This document shows, piece after piece, positions 38,898 to 47,522 of a DNA stretch of 64,000 bases. This DNA is from Vicingus sp036171675 (GTDB taxonomy: Bacteria > Bacteroidota > Bacteroidia > Flavobacteriales_E > Vicingaceae): assembly GCA_036171675.1 (NCBI GenBank), contig JAVHRO010000158.1, positions 1 to 64,000 on the forward strand, written 5' to 3'. Numbering within the stretch: position 1 is the first letter of the stretch; the number at the start of each line of letters is the position of its first letter. The translations under genes were made by a program, and so were the position numbers. Under the pieces are notes generated by a model. The model searched no databases and had not been told where the DNA came from. It was given only the letters and a program-made list of their open reading frames with translations.

Positions 38898-38994
38898 AAT
38901 TATTGGTTTTAGATGAATAAATTGGAATGTCCGACCAAAATGCTTAAAAAAAAAAAAACATGAGCAAATTTTTATTCAAAAAGTTATGAACAAT

Positions 38995-39025
38995 TTTGTT
39001 AAACTTTTAATTTTATGTACTTTTA
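38995..39025 (+). promoter_or_regulatory. Putative promoter of the 39030 gene
   Basis: TTTG (38995-38998), 19-nt spacer, TACTTTTA (39018-39025; one mismatch to TAnnTTTG). The box ends 4 nt before the ATG at 39030, so the mRNA may be leaderless. Confidence 0.45.
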
Positions 39026-39029
39026 CCGT

Positions 39030-41075
39030 ATGATGCTTTTCAAATCACTTGGTGTATTTTTTTTATTGCTGTGTTGCCAGTTTTTACAAGCCCAACAGTT
39101 GGTGTATTCCAATATACTTTATGGTGGAGTAACTGGAAATGGAGGTAGTGCTGGTTTTGGGTCAGGAACAATTACTTTTCCTATACAAATACCCCCAAAC
39201 AGTACTATAAAAAAAGCCTATTTAATTGCTGCACGAGATAGCTTGGCAGATGATATTACGGTTACTTTAAACGGAATAAATTATACTTTTACTGAACCAT
39301 CAATAATCACAAACGGATTTAACCCTATAATTATTTCCACTTTTACTAGACCTAATTCAAGTATACATGTTTTAGATATAACTTCTAATATTGACTCATC
39401 AGTAAATAATTATAGCTTATTTATTCCACCCCAACCCAACGCTTTTAGAGGTGGCTACAGAACATTTCATTTATTTATAATTTTTGAGAATCTGTTTCTG
39501 CCAAAAATTAGTTGCAATTTATTTTTAAATACGCAAGATGTTGCTCCAATTACACTATATGGATTAACTAATTTGTCGCCTTTAGCTACAAACAACCCTA
39601 TTAGCTTAGGTGTTGCTACTACCGATTTTTGCAACACCCTACTAGATGGTTCTTACGTGGCAATAAACGGTAATACCATAGGCTTGTTGGGTGGTGATGA
39701 TTTAAATTCAAATTTATGGACGTGTGTCGGTCCTTGGGCTAACTTTGCCCATTACAACGATAGTTTGTTTGGTTTAGATGATGATAATCCAGACAGTTTA
39801 ATGGCTGGAACGGATGCTTTGGCAGATATAAAAAGTTATGTCAATAATGGCGATACTGCTATTGATGTTGTTTTCACCTATCAAACATTAAACAATTCTA
39901 ATGGTGGGATTTACACTAACCCCATCCGAGCTGTCATGTTATCCTACTCCACCCCTTGCGATACCTTCACTACCACTGCTACACCCTTGCAAGATACCAT
40001 TTGCAAAGGAGAAAACGTACAGCTAACCGCCACAGGTGGAGCAACGTACAGTTGGTTTAGTGCTTTTAGTACCTTTAATGATAGTACTTTGGCTAACCCT
40101 GTGGCAACCCCCACACAAACCACTACGTATATTGTTACCATAAAAAACGCACTAGGTTGCGTAAAAACCGAACATGTAAAAGTATGGGTACACCCAGCAC
40201 CAAAACCCGATACTATTATGGTAACGCCACAACGCTGCGGTAGTGCTAATGGTAGTATTACCGTTGGTAATATACCAAATGGTACAGCACCATTTAATTA
40301 CCAGTTAACCAATTTAACAACCTCAAACATCGAACTTCAAACCTCAAACATTTTTAATAATCTCCTCGCTGCCAATTACCTTTTGCAAATTACAGACAGC
40401 AACGGCTGTACTTGGCAAAGCGACACGCTTATAGTTGCCGAAATAGATGATATTACGGTAAATTTTAGTGTTTATACCCTGCCTTGGGTGTTCCCTGAGC
40501 CTAATCCTTTAGGTACTGCTCCGCTTACGGTTTATACGCAAAATTCGAGTGTAAATGTGAATAGTTATGAGTGGACAATCAGTCAACAGTCGCCAGTTGA
40601 CAGTTCGCAAGATACTATTGCACAATATACCTCATTTAACACTCAACATTCTTTTGAAGATGGAGGAACTTTTGAAATTTGCCTGTTTGCTTACAACAAC
40701 ATACCTACTTGTGGCAATACGGTGTGTAAAACCGTTGTTATTGCTCCTGCACCTGATAGCATGGTGTTTATTGTCCCCAATGTGTTTAGCCCCAACCACG
40801 ACGGCAACAATGATAATTTTGTGTTACAAGTGCAAGGTGCTGATTTGTTAGAGAGCATTGATGTAGAGATTTTTAATAGGTGGGGGCAAACGGTTCAAAG
40901 TTCCGAGTTTGATGTTCAAAGTTTGGCAAGTTCGAAAGGGACTTTTGTTATTTGGGATGGAACTACAAACGCAGGTACAAAAGTTCCCGAAGGGACGTAT
41001 TTTTATGTGGTTACTTACACCAAATTAAGTGGAGAAAGTGAAAGTTTGAAGGGTACGGTAACTTTGTTGATATAG
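39030..41075 (+). CDS. T9SS type B surface protein with gliding motility-associated C-terminal domain and a single SprB-like repeat
   Basis: 681 residues from the ATG at 39030 (an upstream in-frame ATG at 39015 lies inside the probable promoter). Signal peptide MMLFKSLGVFFLLLCCQFLQAQ. The N-terminal half (about 25-310) is unassigned and contains a DUF-like beta domain (GSGTITFPIQIPPNSTIKKAYLIAARD). Next come an Ig-like segment (ATGGATYSWFSA), one SprB-like repeat (VTPQRCGSANGS...NNLLAANY...DSNGC) and a PKD-like domain (about 475-570). The C-terminal sorting domain begins VPNVFSPNHDGNNDN with NRWGQTV and VPEGTYFYVVTY. The SprB-like repeat lacks both middle cysteines. Three 7-bp-period inserts lie in frame. 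No PorP/SprF gene is adjacent. Confidence 0.88.
   Translation: MMLFKSLGVFFLLLCCQFLQAQQLVYSNILYGGVTGNGGSAGFGSGTITFPIQIPPNSTIKKAYLIAARDSLADDITVTLNGINYTFTEPSIITNGFNPIIISTFTRPNSSIHVLDITSNIDSSVNNYSLFIPPQPNAFRGGYRTFHLFIIFENLFLPKISCNLFLNTQDVAPITLYGLTNLSPLATNNPISLGVATTDFCNTLLDGSYVAINGNTIGLLGGDDLNSNLWTCVGPWANFAHYNDSLFGLDDDNPDSLMAGTDALADIKSYVNNGDTAIDVVFTYQTLNNSNGGIYTNPIRAVMLSYSTPCDTFTTTATPLQDTICKGENVQLTATGGATYSWFSAFSTFNDSTLANPVATPTQTTTYIVTIKNALGCVKTEHVKVWVHPAPKPDTIMVTPQRCGSANGSITVGNIPNGTAPFNYQLTNLTTSNIELQTSNIFNNLLAANYLLQITDSNGCTWQSDTLIVAEIDDITVNFSVYTLPWVFPEPNPLGTAPLTVYTQNSSVNVNSYEWTISQQSPVDSSQDTIAQYTSFNTQHSFEDGGTFEICLFAYNNIPTCGNTVCKTVVIAPAPDSMVFIVPNVFSPNHDGNNDNFVLQVQGADLLESIDVEIFNRWGQTVQSSEFDVQSLASSKGTFVIWDGTTNAGTKVPEGTYFYVVTYTKLSGESESLKGTVTLLI
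40322..40349. repeat. 7-bp-period repeat inside the SprB-like module
   Basis: CTCAAAC, ATCGAAC, TTCAAAC, CTCAAAC in exact register (TAACAAC precedes as a weaker unit). It encodes SNIELQTSN in the variable loop between PFNYQLTN and NNLLAANY. Confidence 0.6.
40576..40610. repeat. 7-bp-period repeat in the PKD-like domain
   Basis: CAATCAG, TCAACAG, TCGCCAG, TTGACAG, TTCGCAA: CAG recurs at the end of four successive 7-mers. It encodes QSTVDS-like text (ISQQSPVDSSQ) in a loop. Confidence 0.55.
40894..40928. repeat. 7-bp-period repeat in the sorting domain
   Basis: TTCAAAG, TTCCGAG, TTTGATG, TTCAAAG, TTTGGCA in exact register. It encodes QSSEFDVQSLA between NRWGQTV and FVIWDG, where related domains have a much shorter loop. 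Confidence 0.6.
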
Positions 41076-41097
41076 AGGTTTTGGCTTGTGTGGTGGG

Positions 41098-41117
41098 AAG
41101 TCCCCTTCGGGGCTTTT
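41098..41117 (+). terminator. Terminator of the 39030 gene
   Basis: AAG-T-CCCC (41098-41105), loop TTC, GGGGCTT (41109-41115), then a T-tract. One bulged T. It overlaps the last bases of the convergent gene ending at 41116. Confidence 0.6.
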
Positions 41118-41784
41118 ATTCTGCTTGTATTTGTTTACCTGTAAATGTTCTCACAATCTCACCTAGATAAACTTTTACTTTTACAACATATACAGGAGAG
41201 CTTAACTTTTCTTTAATTTCATTACTTTTAAACAGTATTAATCGGTATCCAACACCCGTACCAATACCAAACCATTTAATTATTTTATAATCAATTAACA
41301 TGGCTGGTTCGTAGGAAATTATGGTTGAATAACTTACACCTACAGCCTTTTTCAACACATCATCATGAAATTGATAATGTGCCCGACCAATACCAAATTG
41401 AGTAGATAAGTTAAAATCCCAACGCTTTGATGAATAGTAAACATATTCAAAATAAGGAGAAACATACACATATTTTAATTCAGCATTTATTAATTTATTT
41501 TGTTTCTCTATGGTGGTTCTTGCAGGAATAAGGAGCTGATTATATCCTAATCCCAATTTAAATTTCCGATTAAAACTTACACCCAATTTGAAGCCACTAG
41601 TGCGTAAGTCTGTGCCACGAACAAAGGAAAATCGAGAATCGAACTTTACATCAATTTGAGGTGTTGATTTAAAGGATTCTTTAAAATCGTCTTCAAAAAA
41701 TTTGGGGAAGGTAGTTTGTTGTGCTAATAAAATGAATGTAGAGCAAACCAATAAAAACAATACAACTGTCTTTTTAAATATCAT
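41116..41784 (-). CDS. Predicted outer-membrane beta-barrel protein, function unknown
   Basis: 222 residues with signal peptide MIFKKTVVLFLLVCSTFILLAQQ, then alternating amphipathic strands rich in Tyr and Phe (VKFDSRFSFVRG, FKLGLGYNQLL, LKYVYVSPYFEYVYY, WFGIGTGVGYRLIL), consistent with an 8-10-strand barrel. It starts 10 bp after the CAMC small protein gene, so it belongs to the SCO-CAMC unit; whether it has a role in oxidase assembly is not known. Confidence 0.8.
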   Translation of the reverse strand: MIFKKTVVLFLLVCSTFILLAQQTTFPKFFEDDFKESFKSTPQIDVKFDSRFSFVRGTDLRTSGFKLGVSFNRKFKLGLGYNQLLIPARTTIEKQNKLINAELKYVYVSPYFEYVYYSSKRWDFNLSTQFGIGRAHYQFHDDVLKKAVGVSYSTIISYEPAMLIDYKIIKWFGIGTGVGYRLILFKSNEIKEKLSSPVYVVKVKVYLGEIVRTFTGKQIQAE

Positions 41785-41794
41785 TTTGCTAATT

Positions 41795-42019
41795 CTAACT
41801 AGTGGATTTGTTCTTCTTGTAATGCAAGTATATTAAAAAACCAATAACTAACAATAATATATAAGGAATTGCCATTAAATATAAAATACCATCATTAACT
41901 CCTTTTGCCAAACCAGAATCACTTTCCAATACTGCTTTACACATGGCACATTGAGCGAAAGTTGACTGAATGGTAATAATAAAGAAAATGGTAAAGACTA
42001 TTTTTAATGATTGCTTCAT
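41795..42019 (-). CDS. Small secreted/membrane protein with CAMC motif, downstream of SCO
   Basis: 74 residues: signal peptide MKQSLKIVFTIFFIITIQSTFAQ, then CAMCKAVLES directly after the predicted cleavage site, and one C-terminal TM helix (GILYLMAIPYILLLVIGFLIYLHY) with a Lys-rich tail. The CxxC at the mature N-terminus facing the periplasm could bind copper or take part in thiol exchange. I recall close relatives next to oxidase genes in other Bacteroidota, but no assigned function. It lies 31 bp after the SCO gene. Confidence 0.8.
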   Translation of the reverse strand: MKQSLKIVFTIFFIITIQSTFAQCAMCKAVLESDSGLAKGVNDGILYLMAIPYILLLVIGFLIYLHYKKNKSTS

Positions 42020-42050
42020 GTTATAAAGTTAATCGCTTCTTGGTTATAAT

Positions 42051-42758
42051 TCATCTCCTTTGCTCTATAATATTTTTTTTCGACCCTTTTAATGGAACTA
42101 CATCTTCTTTGTAAATAATATCAATGGCGTCGGTCAAATTTTCTTTCGAAACTTTATAAATTGTCCCATCAAAATAACCTCGAATTCGGGCAAACTTATC
42201 TACCAATATAATCATTCCAGAATGAAGAAATCCCCCAGGAGCTATAGAATCACGTTGGGTACTTACAAAGAAACCATTAAATGCAATATCATAAATGGAA
42301 TCTTTACTTCCAGTAACAAAATCCCAATTTTTGGTATTGGCATGAATCTTTTGTGCATAAGCGGCTAAAACAGGGACAGAATCATGCTCAGGATTAACAG
42401 TTATAGATAGAAATCGAAGATTATCAATATTTGAAAATTTATCTTGCAAATAAGACATGTTGGTTGCCATTTTTGGACAAATTGTTGGACAAGTTGCGAA
42501 GAAGAAATTGGCCAAATATACATGTCCTAATAAATCATCACGAGTAACCTTTTTACCATCTTGATTGGTAAATTCGAAATATGGAATTTGATGATAAATG
42601 GTGTCATAATTTCCTTCACTATTTAATATCGCTTTTTTTGGACCAACAATAGGAAGTTTATGATAATTGTGTTTTGCTGAAAATAACAACAAGTAAACTA
42701 TGGAAGGCATTAAAAGTATGCCAACTAAAATTGCAATTTTTTTTCTTTTTGGGTTCAT
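42051..42758 (-). CDS. SCO1/SenC family copper chaperone for cytochrome oxidase
   Basis: 235 residues. One N-terminal TM helix (about 8-27), then a thioredoxin-like periplasmic domain with the copper-binding Cys90 and Cys94 (ATCPTICPKM) and the partner His in GGFLHSGMIIL (about 180). SCO proteins deliver copper to the CuA centre of subunit II. The start at 42758 (MNPKRKKIAIL) is chosen because a frame extending to 42791 would run into the terminator stem. First gene of the unit after the oxidase terminator. Confidence 0.93.
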   Translation of the reverse strand: MNPKRKKIAILVGILLMPSIVYLLLFSAKHNYHKLPIVGPKKAILNSEGNYDTIYHQIPYFEFTNQDGKKVTRDDLLGHVYLANFFFATCPTICPKMATNMSYLQDKFSNIDNLRFLSITVNPEHDSVPVLAAYAQKIHANTKNWDFVTGSKDSIYDIAFNGFFVSTQRDSIAPGGFLHSGMIILVDKFARIRGYFDGTIYKVSKENLTDAIDIIYKEDVVPLKGSKKNIIEQRR

Positions 42759-42780
42759 GCAGAATATGGATATAAATAAA

Positions 42781-42808
42781 AAAGACCACAAAGTTAGTTG
42801 TGATCTTT
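42781..42808 (-). terminator. Terminator separating the oxidase genes from SCO
   Basis: Stem AAAGACCACAA (42781-42791) and TTGTGATCTTT (42798-42808), one G-U pair in RNA, 6-nt loop. Leftward it continues into T-rich sequence. It lies 28 bp after the subunit IV stop. Transcription of SCO must come from read-through or its own promoter. Confidence 0.7.
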
Positions 42809-42836
42809 CTATTATTTCATAAAAATCAAACTATTA

Positions 42837-43202
42837 TTAGTACATCCACTTATGCATCATTTCAGAATAAACACCTTCCGTTAATATATGATAGGCTAAG
42901 TACATTGCTAAAAAAACAAATGTTAATATAATAATATTTTTCAAAAATGTTACTTCATGTTTTAGATGCATATACTCAGATACGATATAAAAAGCCTTGA
43001 CAATCGTTAAAATAATGAAAGTCATTTTAACAAAGTGCCACGGCAATCCTACTTCCTTATAAAATAGTCCGAGCAACACTTCAACGGAAGTAATAGCTAG
43101 CAAAACCCAAAATATTTGCCATATTCGTTTTCTTATCTTTTTGCCATCTTCTTCAGAATGATGAACTGCATATTGATATACTTCTTCCTGTGAATGTTCC
43201 AT
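42837..43202 (-). CDS. Cytochrome c oxidase subunit IV family protein
   Basis: 121 residues from the ATG at 43202 (MEHSQEEVYQYAVHHSEEDGK). The frame stays open to 43259, but that part overlaps the subunit III gene and encodes no family sequence. Three TM helices (about 28-47, 55-75, 88-108) and the YIVSEYMHLKHE segment are typical of the prokaryotic subunit IV family, a small non-catalytic subunit that stabilises the complex. Last gene before the terminator. Confidence 0.9.
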   Translation of the reverse strand: MEHSQEEVYQYAVHHSEEDGKKIRKRIWQIFWVLLAITSVEVLLGLFYKEVGLPWHFVKMTFIILTIVKAFYIVSEYMHLKHEVTFLKNIIILTFVFLAMYLAYHILTEGVYSEMMHKWMY

Positions 43203-43222
43203 AATATTATATAATAAGTTAC

Positions 43223-44083
43223 TTAAATTAAATAAAAGAATGTAAATACGAAAACCCAAACTAAATCTACAAAATGCCAGTATAACCCTACTTTTTCAAT
43301 CATTTCATAATGGCCTCTTTTTTGATAGGTTCCCATAATAACATTGACAAAAATTATGAAATTTAGAATAACGCCACTCAATACGTGGGTACCATGAAAC
43401 CCTGTAATAAAAAAGAAGAAATTAGCAAAAAGTGGATTACCATATTCGTTATGGGTTAAATTAGCTCCAAAAATTTCTTTTCCATTGGCAAGCAATTCGG
43501 TCATTTTTGAACCAGTAACTTGAATATATTCACCAGTTTCTTTCCAAGGCAACAATAAGGTTTGTTTCGATTCGTCCGACCATCTTGCAATAATTCCTTT
43601 GGTCATTTCTACCGAACCATCGGGCAGTGTAAACACACCTTTTCCCAACTCAATAGCACCCAACCCTGTTCCCTCTATAAAATGCATCCATTCCCATGCT
43701 TGAGAAGCTAAGAATATTGTTCCACCAACAATGGTAAATCCCATCCATAAAACAACCCCTTTTCTGTCCATTCGATGACCCGCCTCAACAGCCAAAACCA
43801 TGGTAACAGAACTCATAATAAGTATGAATGTCATTAATGCAACATACAATAACGGATGATGACCGTGCATAAAAGGAAAATGCGTAAACACATTTTCAGC
43901 AGTTGGCCAAATGTGGTTGTAATAATGACGGTAAAACCCATAAGCTGCAAGAAATCCGGTAAATGACAATGCATCAGAAACTAGAAAAAACCACATCATT
44001 AGTTTTCCATATCCTGCATTCAAAGGTGATTTGTTGTCACCTGCCCAAGCTGATTTTTTGTCCATTGTAATAGTAGTCGACAT
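43223..44083 (-). CDS. Cytochrome c oxidase subunit III (long form)
   Basis: 286 residues, heme-copper oxidase subunit III family: MWFFLVSDALSFTGFLAAYGFYR at helix 1, ASQAWEWMHFIEGT, GFHGTHVLSGVI and the ending VGLYWHFVDLVWVFVFTFFYL. Compared with the adjacent 197-residue paralogue it has an insertion of about 70 residues (about 140-210) in a loop. Non-catalytic; the family stabilises subunit I and assists proton uptake. Two subunit III genes in tandem are known in Bacteroidota oxidase clusters. Confidence 0.94.
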   Translation of the reverse strand: MSTTITMDKKSAWAGDNKSPLNAGYGKLMMWFFLVSDALSFTGFLAAYGFYRHYYNHIWPTAENVFTHFPFMHGHHPLLYVALMTFILIMSSVTMVLAVEAGHRMDRKGVVLWMGFTIVGGTIFLASQAWEWMHFIEGTGLGAIELGKGVFTLPDGSVEMTKGIIARWSDESKQTLLLPWKETGEYIQVTGSKMTELLANGKEIFGANLTHNEYGNPLFANFFFFITGFHGTHVLSGVILNFIIFVNVIMGTYQKRGHYEMIEKVGLYWHFVDLVWVFVFTFFYLI

Positions 44084-44104
44084 ATTTGAAATTTTTATTA
44101 TAAA

Positions 44105-44698
44105 CTAAGCAACGTATTTTAAAAAAAAGAAAAGATAAATCCACAAAATGCCTAAAAAATGCCAATAAATTAAACTAATCTCAATACCTAAAAAATTGGT
44201 AGATGAATATTTTTCTCGAAATGATTTTACAGAAACCACTATCAACGAAATAATACCCGCTAGTAAATGCAACACGTGAAACAATGTAATAATATACAAA
44301 AATGAACTTGCATTTGAACTTGATGGACCGGTAGCTACAATTCCATTAGTATATAATTCTTTCCAACCAAAAAACTGGCTAACCACGAATAAAATTCCTA
44401 ATACCAAAGTGAGTAACGCAGTTAGTTTGAATATTTTTTTATGGTCTTTTTTAATCGAAACCAGACCAAATTGATACACAAGACTGCTCAAAATAATAAT
44501 TAAAGTACTTATAGTAAATGCAATTGGCATTTCAATCTCCACCCATTTCGTATTAGCAGCCTTGGTCACTATTACAGCACTTGTCCAACCACTAAAAAGC
44601 ATTATAATACTAACAATAGCAATCCAAAGCAATGGTTTTGCCGTTTTCTTTTTAATTTCAGCTCGATCGTTAAAATCTTGAATTAATATGGCCTCCAT
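44105..44698 (-). CDS. Cytochrome c oxidase subunit III (short form)
   Basis: 197 residues with five TM helices. Family signature at the end: IEISLIYWHFLGILWIYLFFFL, and LFHVLHLLAGIISLI in the middle. Lies 9 bp after subunit I and 21 bp before the long subunit III. It and the long form may occupy the positions of the two halves of a split or duplicated subunit III. Confidence 0.92.
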   Translation of the reverse strand: MEAILIQDFNDRAEIKKKTAKPLLWIAIVSIIMLFSGWTSAVIVTKAANTKWVEIEMPIAFTISTLIIILSSLVYQFGLVSIKKDHKKIFKLTALLTLVLGILFVVSQFFGWKELYTNGIVATGPSSSNASSFLYIITLFHVLHLLAGIISLIVVSVKSFREKYSSTNFLGIEISLIYWHFLGILWIYLFFFLKYVA

Positions 44699-44707
44699 AA
44701 TCTAGTT

Positions 44708-46486
44708 TTAATGATTTTCGTCTAATTCGTTATCGTATAAAGGGGTGGTTTGTGGAATGAAATCTTTACCACCAATATATTCACCATTTTCGTCAACTTT
44801 GCTATAATCATATGGCCAACGATGTATTTCAGGTATATCTCCATACCAGTTTCCATGAATATGTTCTACTGGAGTTGTCCATTCTAAAGAATTAGAATTC
44901 CATGGATTTTGAGGTGCTTTAGGGCCTCTAAACGCACTGTATAAAAAGTTAAATAAAAAGAGCAATTGTCCAAATGCAATTATTATTGCGAAAGTGCTTA
45001 TCAATACATTAATATCCATTAAATTATCAAACAAAGGAAACTGAGAATTGGTATAATATCTACGTGGAACACCAGCTAAACCTAAGAAATGCATCGGGAA
45101 AAATACTCCATAAGCACAAACAATAGTTATCCAAAAGTGAAGACTTCCTAAGTTATTATTCATCATTCTTCCAAACAATTTTGGAAACCAATGATAAACT
45201 CCAGCAAACATACCAAAAATAGCAGAAAGTGCCATTACAATATGAAAGTGACCAACAACAAAATAGGTATCATGAACGCTAATATCTAATGCAGAGTCAC
45301 CTAATATCAATCCTGTTAAACCTCCAGTTATAAATGTAGAAACCAATCCTATACTAAACAACATAGCTGGAGAAAATTTGATATTTCCTTTCCAAAGCGT
45401 AGTTAAATAGTTAAATACTTTAACTGCAGAAGGTATGGCTATTAACAAGGTGGTAAAGGTAAATACCGCTCCTAGAAATGGATTCATACCCGTAACAAAC
45501 ATATGATGTCCCCATACAATAGTAGACAAAAATGCAATAGAAATCATAGATCCAATCATAGCGCGGTAACCAAAAATTGGTTTTCTAGACATGGCAGAAA
45601 CAATCTCAGATGTAATACCCAAAGCAGGTAATAAAACGATATAAACTTCTGGATGTCCAAGAAACCAGAACAAATGCTCAAATAATATAGGGCTTCCACC
45701 CGAATGTTCTAAAACTTGTCCACCGACATAAATATCCGATAAGTAGAAGCTTGTTCCAAAACTACGGTCAAACACCAATAACAACGCTGCTGAAAGTAAC
45801 ACAGGGAATGATATAACACCAATTATTGCAGTTAATAAAAAAGCCCAAATTGTCAATGGCAATCTAGTCATACTCATTCCTTTAGTTCTTAGGTTTAATA
45901 TCGTAACAATATAATTAAGACTTCCTAATAACGATGAAACAATAAAAATTGACATGGCCACTAACCACAAGGTCATACCTAATCCTGAACCAGGTATTGC
46001 TTGAGGCAAAGCACTTAAAGGAGGATATATTGTCCAACCAGCAGAGGCAGAGCCACCTTCAACGCCTAACGATGCTAACATAATTATACATGAAAGGAAA
46101 AATAACCAATAGGATAACATATTTAAAAAACCAGATGCCATATCTCGAGCTCCAATTTGGAGAGGAATAAGTAGATTACTAAACGTACCACTTAACCCTG
46201 CTGTTAATAGGAAAAACACCATTATTGTTCCATGCATGGTTACTAAGGCCAAATATTTATCAGGAGCCATTACTCCATTTTCAGCCCATGTACCTAGTAA
46301 TTTATCCACTATCCAAAAACTTTCTCCCGGCCAACCAAGTTGTAATCTGAATATGGTTGACATTACCATACCAATAAATCCCATGATAAAACCAGTAATT
46401 AAAAACTGTTTTGAAATCATTTTATGGTCGGTACTAAAAATGTATTTAAATAAAAAATCTTGTTGGTGGTGGTGATGTGTACTCAT
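44708..46486 (-). CDS. coxA: Cytochrome c oxidase subunit I
   Basis: 592 residues, catalytic subunit of an aa3/caa3-type oxidase reducing O2 to water and pumping protons. Heme a ligand in MHGTIMVFF; CuB His and cross-linked Tyr in WFLGHPEVYIVLLP; further CuB histidines in WGHHMFVTGM; heme a3/a ligands in HDTYFVVGHFHIVM. The His-rich N-terminus (MSTHHHHQQ) is common in Bacteroidota homologues. The K-channel-type GHPEVY motif places it in the A family. 28 bp after subunit II. Confidence 0.97.
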   Translation of the reverse strand: MSTHHHHQQDFLFKYIFSTDHKMISKQFLITGFIMGFIGMVMSTIFRLQLGWPGESFWIVDKLLGTWAENGVMAPDKYLALVTMHGTIMVFFLLTAGLSGTFSNLLIPLQIGARDMASGFLNMLSYWLFFLSCIIMLASLGVEGGSASAGWTIYPPLSALPQAIPGSGLGMTLWLVAMSIFIVSSLLGSLNYIVTILNLRTKGMSMTRLPLTIWAFLLTAIIGVISFPVLLSAALLLVFDRSFGTSFYLSDIYVGGQVLEHSGGSPILFEHLFWFLGHPEVYIVLLPALGITSEIVSAMSRKPIFGYRAMIGSMISIAFLSTIVWGHHMFVTGMNPFLGAVFTFTTLLIAIPSAVKVFNYLTTLWKGNIKFSPAMLFSIGLVSTFITGGLTGLILGDSALDISVHDTYFVVGHFHIVMALSAIFGMFAGVYHWFPKLFGRMMNNNLGSLHFWITIVCAYGVFFPMHFLGLAGVPRRYYTNSQFPLFDNLMDINVLISTFAIIIAFGQLLFLFNFLYSAFRGPKAPQNPWNSNSLEWTTPVEHIHGNWYGDIPEIHRWPYDYSKVDENGEYIGGKDFIPQTTPLYDNELDENH

Positions 46487-46514
46487 TGTTAGTTTAATTT
46501 ATAACGCTTTAGTA

Positions 46515-47492
46515 TTATATGTTTTCAGCAAATTTCTTTTGAGTTGAAAGCCATTTTTCATAATCGGCTTTACTTTCAACAATAATATTCATTTGCATAT
46601 TGTAATGTGCCGCTCCACAAATTTTGTTACACAACAATAAATAATCGAATTTATCATTATTGGTAATCTTACGCATTTCAGCAGTAGTAATTGTAGGGGT
46701 ATAATTAAATTGTGTTTTTAAACCTGGTACACAGTTCATTTGAGCTCTAAAATGCGGCATAAATGCGCTGTGTAAAACATCATTTGAACGCATTACAAAT
46801 TGAACAGGAATGTTAACGGGTAAATGAAATTCACCTCTAACAATAATATCATCTTTTGAGTTTGAATCGGTTGAATCTAATCCCATAAAATTAGTACCTT
46901 CAATAAAATTCACATTAGCTCTGCCTAATTTTTTATCGTCTCCAGCATAACGCGCACCCCAAGAAAACTGTTGACCAACCAATTCAATTAAGACGTGATC
47001 TTCTTCAGGATTAACTGGTGTCATGATTTTATTCCAATTGTTCAAACCATATAGAATTAATATAGTTAGTGCTAATGTTGGAGCAAGCGTCCAAACTAAT
47101 TCAAGTTTATTACTGTGAGAAAAGAAAGTTGATTTTCTTGTTGGATTGTAAGCGTATTTATAGGCAAACCAAAAAAGTAAAATGTGAGTAATAATAAATA
47201 CTGGAATTATTAGCACCCAAGTAACTTTCATTAAACTGTCTATTCCAACACCATGAGCAGATGCTGCAACAGGTAGTATATATTTACCCCATTTTATGTA
47301 TTGCCAAGTAAAAAAAGCAAAATAAAACACCAGGAATGCTAACATTAAAAGTGAGTGTAACTTATTTTGTTGTTCATTTATTTCGTAAACCTTTTCTCCT
47401 TTCGCTGCAGCAGTAAGTTCAGAAATTTTTAATATTTGTGCAGCAGAAATTATTAATAATAACACTGTTACACCTACCAGCAAGACCATCAT
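46515..47492 (-). CDS. coxB: Cytochrome c oxidase subunit II
   Basis: 325 residues. Three hydrophobic segments near the N-terminus (about 2-21, 48-65, 88-112) and a periplasmic cupredoxin domain. CuA ligands: Cys288, Cys292, His296 and Met299 in CNKICGAAHYNM, plus His in VLHSAFMP (about 241). No cytochrome c domain is fused, so electrons probably come directly from the Alternative Complex III cytochromes. An 18-bp palindrome lies 31 bp before the start, between it and the regulator gene. Confidence 0.96.
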   Translation of the reverse strand: MMVLLVGVTVLLLIISAAQILKISELTAAAKGEKVYEINEQQNKLHSLLMLAFLVFYFAFFTWQYIKWGKYILPVAASAHGVGIDSLMKVTWVLIIPVFIITHILLFWFAYKYAYNPTRKSTFFSHSNKLELVWTLAPTLALTILILYGLNNWNKIMTPVNPEEDHVLIELVGQQFSWGARYAGDDKKLGRANVNFIEGTNFMGLDSTDSNSKDDIIVRGEFHLPVNIPVQFVMRSNDVLHSAFMPHFRAQMNCVPGLKTQFNYTPTITTAEMRKITNNDKFDYLLLCNKICGAAHYNMQMNIIVESKADYEKWLSTQKKFAENI

Positions 47493-47522
47493 AGTACTAT
47501 AAATTTATTTTTTAGTTGTGTT

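Noticed and set aside
42759..42791. Upstream extension of the SCO gene
   Set aside because: It would begin inside the terminator stem; the internal Met at 42758 gives a normal membrane anchor.
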